Below, in pieces: positions 32,939 through 40,953 of a stretch of 50,429 bases of DNA. Made by a program: the position numbers and the translations under genes. Each line of letters starts with the position of its first letter. Position 1 is the first letter of the stretch. The notes beneath the pieces were generated by a model. That model worked only from the letters and a program-made list of their open reading frames with translations. It ran no database searches and was not told where the DNA came from. Source of the stretch: Bacillus sp. AZ43 (GTDB lineage Bacteria > Actinomycetota > Actinomycetes > Mycobacteriales > Geodermatophilaceae); NCBI GenBank assembly GCA_004570425.1, contig SPQJ01000033.1, forward strand, positions 1-50,429, written 5' to 3'.

Positions 32939-34494
32939 CCGGGGCGGTCGCGCCGTCGCCCGGCTACGCCCGCCGCTGGTGGGTGCTGGCGACCATGACG
33001 GTCTGCCTGCTCGTGGTGATCATGGGCAACACGATCCTCAACGTCGCCCTGCCCACGCTCCAGCGCGACCTCGGCGCCACCCACGGCGAGCTGCAGTGGG
33101 TCGTCGACGCCTACATCCTGGTGTTCGCCGGGCTGCTCTTCTCCTGGGGCGTCATCGGCGACCGGATCGGCCGGCGCAAGGTCCTGCTGATCGGGCTCAC
33201 CGTCTTCGCGGCCGGCTCGGTGCTCGCCGCCTTCAGCGACGGCCCTCTGGAGCTGATCGCCTGGCGGGCGCTCATGGGCCTCGGCGGCGCCGCGGTCCAG
33301 CCGGCCACGCTCGCCGTCATCACCAACGTCTTCCCGCCGCGCGAGCGGGGCCGGGCGATCGGCATCTGGGCCGGCACGGCGGGGATCGCGGTCGCCGGTG
33401 GTCCGCTCGCCGGGGGAGCGGTGCTCGAGCACTTCTGGTGGGGGTCGGTGTTCCTCGTCGGGGTCCCGGTGGCGGTGCTGGGCGTCGTCGGCGTCCTCGC
33501 CGTGGTGCCCGAGTCGAGGGACCCGGATCCCGGGCGGCTCGACCTCCCCGGCGTCCTGCTCTCGATCGTGGCCCTGGCCGGCCTGGTCTACGGGATCATC
33601 CGCGGCGGCTCGGGAGACGGGTGGACGTCGCCGGGTGTGCTGGTGCCGCTGCTCGGCGGCCTGGTGCTGCTGGCCCTGTTCGTCTGGCTCCAGCGGCGCT
33701 CGAGCCACCCGGCGCTGGACGTCTCCCTGTTCCGCAACCCGGCGTTCTCCGCGGCCGCGGCCGCGCTCGGGCTGAACTTCTTCGCGCTGCTCGGCGCCAC
33801 GTTCTACCTCGTCTACTACCTGCAGGGCGTGCTCGGCTACAGCCCGCTGCAGAGCGGTGCCGCGCTCATCCCGACCGCGCTCGGCATGGCGCTCATGGCA
33901 CCGCGCAGCTCCGGCCTGGCGGAGCGGTTCGGCGCCAAGGCCGTGTGCGGCAGCGGCTTCGTGCTGATCGCGCTGTCGTTCGCGGGGATCCAGTTGCTCG
34001 ACGCCGGCTCGGCGGTGTGGCTGCTGCTGGTGGTGCTCGCCGTCCAGGGGGTCGGGATGGGTGCGGTCATGGCGCCGGCCACCGAGTCGATCATGTCGGT
34101 GGTGCCGCGCGAGAAGGCCGGCGCCGGGGCGGCGGTCAACAACTCGGTCCGGCAGGTCGGGGGCGCGCTCGGCGTCGCGATCCTCGGATCGCTCCTCGCG
34201 TCCGCCTACGCCGCCCGGCTCGGCGACGCGGTCGACGCGCTGCCGGCGGGCAGCCGCACGGAGGCGAGCCAGTCGATCGTCGCGACGCTGGAGGCCGTCC
34301 GGCGTGCCGGAGCGGGTGGGGACGAGGAGGCCGCCCGCAGCGCCGCCGCCCTCGTCGAGCCGGCCCGCGAGGCGTTCGTCGAGGCCATGCACGTCACCGC
34401 CGTCTTCACCGCGCTGGCCGCCCTCGTGGCCGCCGCGGTGGTGCTGCGCTGGCTCCCGGGACGGCGTCGGGACGACACCGCGATCACGGCCTGA
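32935..34494 (+). CDS. DHA2-type MFS drug/proton antiporter
   Basis: 519 residues with 14 predicted helices, typical of DHA2 exporters. The motif-A region is GDRIGRRKVLLIG and motif C is GTAGIAVAGGPLAGG. A soluble loop (residues about 435-480) lies before the last helix. The substrate cannot be inferred. TTG 32935 overlaps the YbjN stop (TTGA), so it may be co-translated with mshA and ybjN; export of a thiol conjugate is a speculative link. Confidence 0.92.
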   Translation: MTGAVAPSPGYARRWWVLATMTVCLLVVIMGNTILNVALPTLQRDLGATHGELQWVVDAYILVFAGLLFSWGVIGDRIGRRKVLLIGLTVFAAGSVLAAFSDGPLELIAWRALMGLGGAAVQPATLAVITNVFPPRERGRAIGIWAGTAGIAVAGGPLAGGAVLEHFWWGSVFLVGVPVAVLGVVGVLAVVPESRDPDPGRLDLPGVLLSIVALAGLVYGIIRGGSGDGWTSPGVLVPLLGGLVLLALFVWLQRRSSHPALDVSLFRNPAFSAAAAALGLNFFALLGATFYLVYYLQGVLGYSPLQSGAALIPTALGMALMAPRSSGLAERFGAKAVCGSGFVLIALSFAGIQLLDAGSAVWLLLVVLAVQGVGMGAVMAPATESIMSVVPREKAGAGAAVNNSVRQVGGALGVAILGSLLASAYAARLGDAVDALPAGSRTEASQSIVATLEAVRRAGAGGDEEAARSAAALVEPAREAFVEAMHVTAVFTALAALVAAAVVLRWLPGRRRDDTAITA

Positions 34495-34515
34495 ATTCGG
34501 CTGATCACGCAGCGC

Positions 34516-34533
34516 TGTGACGGGTTGGTCACG
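34516..34533. promoter_or_regulatory. GTGAC-N6-GTCAC inverted repeat upstream of the PLP enzyme
   Basis: A 5-bp inverted repeat lies about 105 bp before the start of the aminotransferase-fold gene. It resembles but does not match a CRP site (the TGTGA-N6-TCACA spacing is wrong). A regulator could use it. The rest of 34495-34636 shows only the ribosome site. Confidence 0.3.
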
Positions 34534-34636
34534 GTCTGCCCCGCAAGGTGGAACCGGCGGTTGACGGGACGCCGGAGCACCACTGACCCTGTGCCGAGCA
34601 GCCGGGATCTCCCGCGCGGTCAGAAGGGAGATCCCA

Positions 34637-35881
34637 GTGCCAGAAGCCGGTCGCATCCCCGTCCAGGGACGGCGCGATCCCTTCACCCCGCTGTTCGAGA
34701 ACAGCCTCGCGGCGCTGCTGCGCGACCCCGCCAGCGTGGGCGGGTCCACCGTCGCCGTGCCCACCGGTGGCGCGCCGCTGCCCGTGACGCAGTACGCCGA
34801 CGGCCGCTCGCGGATCAACCTCGGCACCGGCAACTACCTGGGCCTCGCCGGCGACCCCCGCGTGATGGCGGCGGCCGCCGAGGCGCTCGCCCGGTACGGC
34901 ACGAGCACGTCGGGCAGCCGGGTGCTCAACGGCACCACCGAGCTGCACCTGGCGCTCGAGGAGGAGCTCGCCGACCACTACGGCACCGAGACCGCGATCC
35001 TCACCTCCTCCGGCGTGAACGCCAACGTGGCCCTGCTGTCCACCGTCTGCGGCCCCGACGACGTGCTGCTGGTCGACGGGCACGTGCACGCGAGCCTGCA
35101 CGCCGCTGCCGCGGCCAGCCGTGGCCGGGCGGTGCGCTTCCGGCACAACGAGATGGACAGCCTCGCCCGGCGGCTCGAGGACGCCGATCCGCGCGCCGGC
35201 GTCGTGGTCGTCGTCGACGGCGTCTACTCCATGACCGGCGAGACCGCCCCGCTGGACCGGATCACCGAGCTGTGCGCCCGGTACGGCGCCCGCCTGGTCG
35301 TCGACGAGGCGCACGGCCTCGGCGTCCTGGGCAAGACCGGTCGCGGGGCCGCCGAGCACCTCGGCGTCCTCTCCCGCGTCGACGCCGTCACCGTGGCCCT
35401 GAGCAAGTCGCTGGCCAGCGTCGGCGGGGCGATCATGACCTCCCGCGCCGCCGCCGAGGGCATCCGCGCCTCGGCGATGCCCTACGTGTTCAGCGCCGCC
35501 AACGACCCGGCGTCCGTGGCCGCCGCCCTGGCCGCGCTTCGCATCCTGCGCGCCGAGCCGGAGCGGGTCGGCCGCCTGCAGGACAACTGCGCGCTGCTGC
35601 GCGAGGTGCTGCGCGCCAACGGCGCCGAGCCGATCGCCGGGGAGGGCGCGGTGATCGCCGTCCCGACCGGTCCGGAGGAGGTCACCGCCACCGCCTGGCG
35701 CCGGGCCTTCGACGCCGGCGTCTACACGAACGCCGTCGCCTACCCGGCCGTGCCGCGCGGCAAGGGCGTGCTCCGGCTGACCCTCATGGCCACCCACACC
35801 GAGGAGCAGCTCCGCCGCGCCGGCGAGATCATCGCCGAATCGGTGGCCGCGGCCCGCGCCCTGGTGCCCGTCCCCGCCTGA
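34637..35881 (+). CDS. PLP-dependent alpha-oxoamine synthase-like enzyme
   Basis: 414 residues. The family block DEAHGLGVLGKTGRG and the PLP-lysine region VALSKSLASVGG place it with 2-amino-3-ketobutyrate CoA ligase (KBL), serine palmitoyltransferase and BioF. The N-terminus is longer than BioF. It condenses an amino acid with an acyl-CoA, but which pair is unclear. GTG 34637 has AGGGAG seven bases upstream. It is monocistronic and not next to a tdh gene, so threonine degradation is not implied. Confidence 0.9.
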   Translation: MPEAGRIPVQGRRDPFTPLFENSLAALLRDPASVGGSTVAVPTGGAPLPVTQYADGRSRINLGTGNYLGLAGDPRVMAAAAEALARYGTSTSGSRVLNGTTELHLALEEELADHYGTETAILTSSGVNANVALLSTVCGPDDVLLVDGHVHASLHAAAAASRGRAVRFRHNEMDSLARRLEDADPRAGVVVVVDGVYSMTGETAPLDRITELCARYGARLVVDEAHGLGVLGKTGRGAAEHLGVLSRVDAVTVALSKSLASVGGAIMTSRAAAEGIRASAMPYVFSAANDPASVAAALAALRILRAEPERVGRLQDNCALLREVLRANGAEPIAGEGAVIAVPTGPEEVTATAWRRAFDAGVYTNAVAYPAVPRGKGVLRLTLMATHTEEQLRRAGEIIAESVAAARALVPVPA

Positions 35882-35905
35882 CCGGCGCGCCGCCCTCGGC
35901 GCGGT

Positions 35906-35911
35906 TAGCGT
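35906..35911 (+). promoter_or_regulatory. -10 element for leaderless small membrane gene
   Basis: TAGCGT lies seven bases before ATG 35919. Confidence 0.55.
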
Positions 35912-35918
35912 GGCGGCG

Positions 35919-36221
35919 ATGGCCGACAGCAGGCCCGCGGCCGAACGCCGGGCCCGGGCGCTCATGGGGGTGGTGGCCGCCTCGGCGCTGGCCTACCCGC
36001 TCCTGCTGAGCGCGGTCCAGCTGGTCGTGGCCCAGCTGCTGACCGCCGACACCGCCGCGATCGTGCTCTGGCTCTCGGTGGGGGTCGTCTCCAGCGTCGC
36101 GCTCGTGGCCGCGGTCCGGTGGGGCACCGCGCGCCGGGTTCGCAGCCCCTGGCTGCTGCTCGGCCTGGCCCCGCCGGCGCTGTTCGAGCTCTGGATCGTC
36201 TGGCCCCGGCTGGCGGGCTGA
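35919..36221 (+). CDS. Small membrane protein, unknown
   Basis: 100 residues with two or three helices (near 15-40, 45-65 and 74-95) and a basic loop TARRVRS. No family recognised. ATG 35919 is placed by the upstream -10 with no Shine-Dalgarno. It lies 23 nt before gpmA, which has its own leaderless promoter. Confidence 0.7.
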   Translation: MADSRPAAERRARALMGVVAASALAYPLLLSAVQLVVAQLLTADTAAIVLWLSVGVVSSVALVAAVRWGTARRVRSPWLLLGLAPPALFELWIVWPRLAG

Positions 36222-36232
36222 TCACCGTCGGG

Positions 36233-36238
36233 CAGGAT
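36233..36238 (+). promoter_or_regulatory. -10-like CAGGAT for leaderless gpmA
   Basis: CAGGAT lies six bases before GTG 36245, the same spacing as other leaderless genes here. Confidence 0.5.
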
Positions 36239-36244
36239 GACGGC

Positions 36245-36997
36245 GTGACCGGAACCCTGGTGCTGCTCCGCCACGGCGAGAGCGAGTGGAACAAGGCCAA
36301 CCTCTTCACCGGCTGGGTCGACGTGCCGCTGTCGGACAAGGGCCGGGGCGAGGCCGCCCGCGGCGGGCAGCTGCTCGCCGAGCACGGCCTGCTGCCCGAC
36401 GTCTCGCACACCTCGCTGCTCAAGCGGGCGATCATGACCGCCGAGCTGGCCCTGGCCGAGGCCGACCGGCAGTGGATCCCGGTCAAGCGCTCCTGGCGGC
36501 TCAACGAGCGGCACTACGGCGCGCTGCAGGGCAAGGACAAGGCCGCCACCCTCGCCGAGTACGGCGAGGAGCAGTTCATGACCTGGCGCCGCTCCTACGA
36601 CACCCCGCCGCCGCCGATCGAGCCCGGCAGCGAGTACAGCCAGGACGGCGACGCGCGCTACTCGTTCCTGCCGCCGGAGGCCCGACCGGCCACCGAGTGC
36701 CTCAAGGACGTCGTGGTCCGGATGCTGCCCTACTGGTACGACGCGATCGTGCCGGACCTGCGGCTGGGCCAGACGGTGCTGGTGGCCGCGCACGGCAACA
36801 GCCTGCGCGCGCTGGTGAAGCACCTCGACGGCATGGGCGACGAGGAGGTCGTGGGCCTGAACATCCCGACCGGCGTGCCCCTGCGCTACGACCTCGACGA
36901 CGACCTGCGCCCGGTGAAGCCGGGTGGCGAGTACCTCGACCCCGACGCCGCGGCCGCCGCCATCGAGGCGGTCAAGAACCAGGGGAAAAGGACCTAG
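36245..36997 (+). CDS. gpmA: 2,3-bisphosphoglycerate-dependent phosphoglycerate mutase
   Basis: 250 residues, the normal length. It interconverts 3- and 2-phosphoglycerate in glycolysis. The phospho-His loop is [20 protein letters not shown] and the second catalytic His is in [28 protein letters not shown] is also intact. It precedes the convergent phoU, with a terminator between. gpm upstream of senX3-regX3 matches Rv0489-Rv0491. Confidence 0.97.
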   Translation: MTGTLVLLRHGESEWNKANLFTGWVDVPLSDKGRGEAARGGQLLAEHGLLPDVSHTSLLKRAIMTAELALAEADRQWIPVKRSWRLNERHYGALQGKDKAATLAEYGEEQFMTWRRSYDTPPPPIEPGSEYSQDGDARYSFLPPEARPATECLKDVVVRMLPYWYDAIVPDLRLGQTVLVAAHGNSLRALVKHLDGMGDEEVVGLNIPTGVPLRYDLDDDLRPVKPGGEYLDPDAAAAAIEAVKNQGKRT

Positions 36998-37045
36998 TCG
37001 CCCCCCACACCTCGCTGGCGCTCGGCGCGGGCCCCTGCGACTAGG
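36993..37045. terminator. Bidirectional terminator between gpmA and phoU
   Basis: CCTAGTCGC (36993-37001) and GCGACTAGG (37037-37045) form a 9-bp stem over a GC-rich loop that can fold further. The left arm overlaps the gpmA stop codon. Confidence 0.5.
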
Positions 37046-37054
37046 CCGGAAGCC

Positions 37055-37723
37055 CTAGGCCTGCGCGGTCTCCGGCTCGGTCACCCAGCGCTCGCCGGTC
37101 ACGAGGTAGCAGACCCGGCGGGCGACGCTGACGGCGTGGTCGGCGAAGCGCTCGTAGTACCGGCCGAGCAGCGTGATGTCGATGGCCGACTCGATGCCGT
37201 GCGGCCAGTCGTCGCTGAGCAGCTGGCGGAACAGGCCGCGGTGGATGCGGTCCATCGCGTCGTCGTCGGTCTCCAGCTCCCGGGCCGCCTCGACGTCCCG
37301 CTTGGCGATCACCGTCGCCGTCTTCGCGATCAGCAGCTCCGCGACCTTGCCGGCCTCGAGGAACGCCGGGCGCACCTCCTGCGGGACCGCGTGGTCGGGG
37401 AAGCGCATCCGGGCCACCTTGGCGATGTGGGCCGCGAGGTCGCCCATGCGCTCCAGGTCGCTGACGATGCGCATCGCGGTCGTGATGGTGCGCAGGTCGC
37501 CGGCCACCGGCTGCTGGCGGGCGAGCAGCGTGAAGGTGCGCTGCTCGATGTTCTCCCGCGTCGCGTCGATGGCGTCGTCGCCGGCGATGACCAGGTCGGC
37601 GAGCGCGACGTCGGCGTCCAGGAGTGCCGTGGTGGCGGTGCTCATCTGCGAGCCGACCGAGTTGGCCATCTCCACCAAGCAGGCGTTGATGTCGTCGAGT
37701 TCCTCGTGGTAGCTGTCGCGCAT
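37055..37723 (-). CDS. phoU: Phosphate transport system regulator PhoU
   Basis: 222 residues of two repeated three-helix bundles with the metal-binding motifs MRIVSDLERMGDLAAHI and ITLLGRYYERFADHAV. PhoU links Pst transporter activity to the SenX3 kinase and shuts the phosphate regulon off when phosphate is plentiful. ATG 37723 lies six bases after TACGCT (minus), a leaderless arrangement. It is divergent from senX3, and the gap contains GTTCACC repeats. Confidence 0.97.
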   Translation of the reverse strand: MRDSYHEELDDINACLVEMANSVGSQMSTATTALLDADVALADLVIAGDDAIDATRENIEQRTFTLLARQQPVAGDLRTITTAMRIVSDLERMGDLAAHIAKVARMRFPDHAVPQEVRPAFLEAGKVAELLIAKTATVIAKRDVEAARELETDDDAMDRIHRGLFRQLLSDDWPHGIESAIDITLLGRYYERFADHAVSVARRVCYLVTGERWVTEPETAQA

Positions 37724-37762
37724 GGCCCGAGCGTAGGTCGATGCGACGGCCCCGTCGCTCCC

Positions 37763-37795
37763 GCCGGGTGAACGCGCCCCCACGCGGAGGTGAAC
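37763..37795 (-). promoter_or_regulatory. PHO-box-like repeats in the phoU/senX3 intergenic region
   Basis: On the minus strand, GTTCACC occurs at 37795-37789 and again at 37773-37767, exactly 22 bp apart. They fill the first and third of three 11-bp units (GTTCACCTCCG, a divergent middle, GTTCACCCGGC). This matches the pstS site, so RegX3 probably autoregulates here. Confidence 0.65.
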
Positions 37796-37854
37796 ACTGC
37801 CTCGCCGGAGGGGGAGATCGGCACGGAAATGGCGGGAACGGGGCGAATGCGACC

Positions 37855-37860
37855 TAGCAT
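37855..37860 (+). promoter_or_regulatory. -10 element for leaderless senX3
   Basis: TAGCAT lies six bases before GTG 37867. Confidence 0.6.
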
Positions 37861-37866
37861 CGGGTC

Positions 37867-39066
37867 GTGAGTCCGCTGGTCGCCCTGGTGGTCGGCCTCG
37901 TCGTGGGCGGGGTCGCGGTCGCCACCGTCATCCTGCGCTCGCGCCGGGATCCGGGCGAGCCCGAGCCCGATGCCGTGGTCGGCCCGGTGGAGGCGGCGTA
38001 CGCCCGCCGGCTGCTCGACCTCATGGACCCCGCCGTCGTGCTCGTCGACGTCGACGACGCCGTCCTGCTGGCCAACCCCTCCGCGCGGGCCCTCGGCATC
38101 GTGCGCGGGCAGCGGCTCCTGGTCCCCGAACTGCTCACCCTCGTGCACACCGTCCGCGACCGCGGCAGCCGCCGCGCCGACGTCCGGCTCCCCGGCGACC
38201 TGGCCGGTGTCGGCCCCCGGCTGATGGGCGTCCACGGCGTCCGCCTGCACAGCGGGACGGCGCCGCTGCCCGGCCCGGTCGCCCTGGTGCTGCAGGACAT
38301 CACCGAGGCCCGCCGCACCGAGGCGGTCCGCCGCGACTTCGTCGCCAACGTCGGCCACGAGCTGAAGACCCCGGTGGGGGCGCTCGCCCTGCTCGCCGAG
38401 GCGATCGAGCAGGCCGCCGACGACCCCGAGGCCGTCCAGCGCTTCGCCGGCCGGATCGCCCGCGAGGCCGACCGGCTCGGCCGGCTGGTGCGCGAGCTCA
38501 TCGACCTGTCCCGGCTGCAGGGTGGCGAGCCGCTGCCCGACCTCGTCCCGGTGGCCGTGGACGACGTGATCGCCGAGGCGGTCGACCGGACCCGCACCGC
38601 CGCCAAGGCCAAGGACCTCTCGATCGCCGTGGGTGGGCAGCACGACCTCGTCGTGCGCGGCGTGGAGGGCCAGCTGGTCACCGCGGTCACCAACCTGCTG
38701 GCCAACGCCGTGGCCTACAGCCCGGGCGGCAACCGGATCGCGGTGGCGGCCCGGGCCCGCTCCGGGTTCGCGGAGATCGCCGTGACCGACAGCGGGGTCG
38801 GCATCCCGCGCAAGGACCGGCACCGCGTGTTCGAGCGCTTCTACCGCGTCGACCAGTCGCGGGCCAGCAGCACCGGGGGGACCGGCCTGGGCCTGGCGAT
38901 CGTCAAGCACGTCGCCAGCAACCACGGCGGGTCCGTCGCCGTGTGGAGCGAGGAGGGGCTGGGGTCGACGTTCACCCTGCGCATCCCGCTCGCCACCCCC
39001 GACAGCCACGGTGACGGCAGCTCTCCCGATGCCGTCACCGCCGACTCCTCGAAGGAGCGTTCATGA
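37867..39066 (+). CDS. senX3: Phosphate-sensing histidine kinase SenX3
   Basis: 399 residues. One N-terminal helix (residues 3-23), a PAS-like domain, then HisKA with the H-box NVGHELKTPVGAL and HATPase with the N-box NLLANAVAYSPGG, G1 DSGVGIP and G2 GGTGLGLAIVKH. It phosphorylates RegX3 when phosphate is scarce. The N-terminus carries one clear helix rather than a large sensor domain, in line with sensing through Pst and PhoU. The stop overlaps the regX3 start (ATGA). Confidence 0.95.
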   Translation: MSPLVALVVGLVVGGVAVATVILRSRRDPGEPEPDAVVGPVEAAYARRLLDLMDPAVVLVDVDDAVLLANPSARALGIVRGQRLLVPELLTLVHTVRDRGSRRADVRLPGDLAGVGPRLMGVHGVRLHSGTAPLPGPVALVLQDITEARRTEAVRRDFVANVGHELKTPVGALALLAEAIEQAADDPEAVQRFAGRIAREADRLGRLVRELIDLSRLQGGEPLPDLVPVAVDDVIAEAVDRTRTAAKAKDLSIAVGGQHDLVVRGVEGQLVTAVTNLLANAVAYSPGGNRIAVAARARSGFAEIAVTDSGVGIPRKDRHRVFERFYRVDQSRASSTGGTGLGLAIVKHVASNHGGSVAVWSEEGLGSTFTLRIPLATPDSHGDGSSPDAVTADSSKERS

Positions 39067-39749
39067 CCCGCGTGCTGGTGGTGGAGGACGAGGAGTCCTT
39101 CTCCGACGCGCTGTCCTACATGCTGCGCCGGGAGGGGTACGACGCCGTCGTCGCCTCGACCGGCCCGGACGCGCTGGCCGAGTTCGACCGCGCCGGTGCC
39201 GACATCGTCCTGCTCGACCTCATGCTGCCCGGCCTGCCCGGCACGGAGGTCTGCCGGCAGCTGCGCGGCCGCAGCAACGTCCCGATCATCATGCTGACCG
39301 CCAAGGACGCCGAGATCGACAAGGTCGTCGGCCTGGAGCTGGGCGCCGACGACTACGTGACCAAGCCGTACTCGGCCCGTGAGCTGGTCGCCCGCATCCG
39401 CGCGGTGCTCCGCCGCCGCGGGGACGCGGCCGAGGCCCCGTCGGACGACGGCGTGCTCGAGGCGGGGCCGGTCCGGATGGACGTCGAGCGGCACGTCGTC
39501 GCCGTGGACGGCGAGCAGGTCTCGCTCCCGCTCAAGGAGTTCGACCTGCTCGAGTACCTGCTGCGCAACGCCGGCCGGGTGCTCACCCGCGGTCAGCTGA
39601 TCGACCGCGTCTGGGGCTCGGACTACGTGGGCGACACGAAGACGCTCGACGTCCACGTGAAGCGGCTGCGCGCCAAGATCGAGCCCGACCCGGCCAACCC
39701 CAAGTTCCTGCTCACGGTGCGCGGCCTCGGCTACAAGTACGAGGTCTAG
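39063..39749 (+). CDS. regX3: OmpR-family response regulator RegX3
   Basis: 228 residues. The receiver domain has acidic EDEES, the phosphorylated Asp in DIVLLDLMLPGLPG, and KPYSARELVARI; the C-terminal winged helix has LPLKEFDLLEYLLRN and TLDVHVKRLRAKIEPD. It activates phosphate-starvation genes. It is coupled to senX3 by ATGA overlap. Candidate binding sites lie upstream of pstS and between phoU and senX3. Confidence 0.97.
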   Translation: MTRVLVVEDEESFSDALSYMLRREGYDAVVASTGPDALAEFDRAGADIVLLDLMLPGLPGTEVCRQLRGRSNVPIIMLTAKDAEIDKVVGLELGADDYVTKPYSARELVARIRAVLRRRGDAAEAPSDDGVLEAGPVRMDVERHVVAVDGEQVSLPLKEFDLLEYLLRNAGRVLTRGQLIDRVWGSDYVGDTKTLDVHVKRLRAKIEPDPANPKFLLTVRGLGYKYEV

Positions 39750-39755
39750 GAGAGG

Positions 39756-39773
39756 CCCCCGCCCCGCCGGGGG
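39756..39773. terminator. Weak hairpin after regX3
   Basis: CCCCCG and CGGGGG form a 6-bp stem around six bases, between regX3 and the convergent DUF3072 gene. Confidence 0.35.
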
Positions 39774-39801
39774 ACCGAGGAGCTCGATCGGGTCTTCGGG
39801 C

Positions 39802-40002
39802 TCAGCCGTTCTTGAGCTCGTCGATCTTCTGCGACGCCTCGGCCTTCGTGAGGTCCTCGGGGACCTCCTCGTCGGACTGGCGGGACAGCGTCTCGAGGTA
39901 GCTCTTCTGGGCGCCGGTGGCGGGCTCGTCGCCGGTCACCCAGTCGGCGGGGTCCTTCTCCGGCGACGCGGCCGGCTGGGCGCTCTCGTTCGATTCGCTC
40001 AT
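39802..40002 (-). CDS. DUF3072 small acidic protein
   Basis: 66 residues with the family block DWVTGDEPATGAQKSYLETL and KAEASQKIDELKNG; acidic and predicted helical. Function unknown; the motif resembles DNA-ligase/recombination-linked helical modules, but that is weak. ATG 40002 lies seven bases after TAGCAT (minus, 40015-40010), a leaderless arrangement. The N-terminal 18 residues are low in complexity. Confidence 0.85.
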   Translation of the reverse strand: MSESNESAQPAASPEKDPADWVTGDEPATGAQKSYLETLSRQSDEEVPEDLTKAEASQKIDELKNG

Positions 40003-40054
40003 GTGTTCGATGCTAGGCAGGGTGCCGACGGGCGGCCACTCGGCGACGGGCGGC

Positions 40055-40633
40055 TCAGCCGACCCGGTCGAGGAGCCGGGTGGCCCGCTCGGTGAGCAGC
40101 TCGGTGGCCTCGCGGTCGTAGGTCGGCAGGCTGGAGTCGCAGAACAGGTGGTCGGCGCCGGGGTAGAGGAAGAGCTCGGCGTCCGCGGTCGATGCGACCA
40201 GTGCCCGGGCGGCCTCGAGGTCGCCCTCACCGGCGAAGAACTCGTCGGCGTCCATCCCGTGGACCTGGACCGGCACGCCGTCCGGCCAGCCGTCGCCGAA
40301 CTCGGTGGGCGGCACGCAGCCGGAGATCAGCAGCGCTCCGGCCGCGCCCGGCCGCGTCTGCGCGAGGGCCTGTGCCGGCAGCACGCCCAGCGAGAGACCC
40401 ACGTACACGAGCCCATCGGGCAGGCCCTCCGCGCTCCGGCGACCGCGCGCCACGATCTCGCCGAAGCCGATCTCCGCGGCGTGCGCGGCCCCGGTTTCCA
40501 GGCTGTCGAACCGACGGCCGTCGAACAGGTCCGGCACGTGGACGGTGTGCCCGGCGCCCCTCAGCCCCTCGGCGAGGGCGGTGACGCCGGGTGTCACGCC
40601 GTGGACGTGGTGGAACAGCAAAATCGCGGCCAT
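40055..40633 (-). CDS. Dienelactone hydrolase-type alpha/beta hydrolase
   Basis: 192 residues. The core runs ILLFHHVHGVTPGVTALAE, GLVYVGLSLGVLPAQALA and a final ADHLFCDSSLPTYD with the His-Asp pair. The nucleophile elbow reads GLSLG, so the catalytic residue would be Ser rather than the Cys of classical dienelactone hydrolase. The substrate is unknown. ATG 40633 follows GAGAGG. It is probably not an aromatic-degradation gene, as no such neighbours exist. Confidence 0.85.
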   Translation of the reverse strand: MAAILLFHHVHGVTPGVTALAEGLRGAGHTVHVPDLFDGRRFDSLETGAAHAAEIGFGEIVARGRRSAEGLPDGLVYVGLSLGVLPAQALAQTRPGAAGALLISGCVPPTEFGDGWPDGVPVQVHGMDADEFFAGEGDLEAARALVASTADAELFLYPGADHLFCDSSLPTYDREATELLTERATRLLDRVG

Positions 40634-40665
40634 GCGGGCATCCTCTCCCGCCGTCCCCCCGTGCG

Positions 40666-40872
40666 TCAGGCGCCCGCCGGGACCGGGACGCGGGCGGGGG
40701 CCGACCGGCCGTCCCGCTCCAGCCGGCGGCCCGTCCGGTAGACGTGCACGCTGCCGCAGGAGGGGCACTCCACGTGCAGCGCGATGTGGGTCGGGAGGTT
40801 GGTGACCGATCGGATCCGCCGGTCGGCGACCAGCTCGTCGGTCCTGGTGACGGGGCAGGTGATCAGCAACAT
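40666..40872 (-). CDS. Small zinc-ribbon-like protein
   Basis: 68 residues. It begins MLLITCPVTRTDELVADRR and has a second metal-site-like element ECPSCGSVHVY, so Cys6, the CPSC pair and a His could bind zinc. I know similar short actinobacterial proteins of unknown function. No Shine-Dalgarno precedes ATG 40872; CACGCT six bases upstream may serve as a -10. It is divergent from the GlxA regulator gene. Confidence 0.65.
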   Translation of the reverse strand: MLLITCPVTRTDELVADRRIRSVTNLPTHIALHVECPSCGSVHVYRTGRRLERDGRSAPARVPVPAGA

Positions 40873-40941
40873 GGGAGGAGCGTGCCGCCGGCGCCCCGCC
40901 CGGACGAGTGGCAGGACTGACCACTAACGCAGGTTTTCTGC

Positions 40942-40947
40942 CATGAT
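40942..40947 (+). promoter_or_regulatory. -10-like CATGAT for the GlxA-type regulator
   Basis: CATGAT lies six bases before ATG 40954. Confidence 0.4.
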
Positions 40948-40953
40948 GCCGCC

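Noticed and set aside
34516-34533. CRP/cAMP site upstream of the PLP enzyme
   Set aside because: TGTGA and TCAC are separated by eight bases, not six, so it is listed only as an unassigned inverted repeat.
32935-35881. Biosynthetic gene cluster (MFS exporter plus PLP alpha-oxoamine synthase)
   Set aside because: No carrier-protein, synthetase or tailoring genes nearby, separate transcription, and conserved housekeeping genes on both sides.
40055-40633. Aromatic catabolism role for the dienelactone hydrolase-like protein
   Set aside because: The nucleophile is Ser in GLSLG and no ring-cleavage or muconate genes are nearby.
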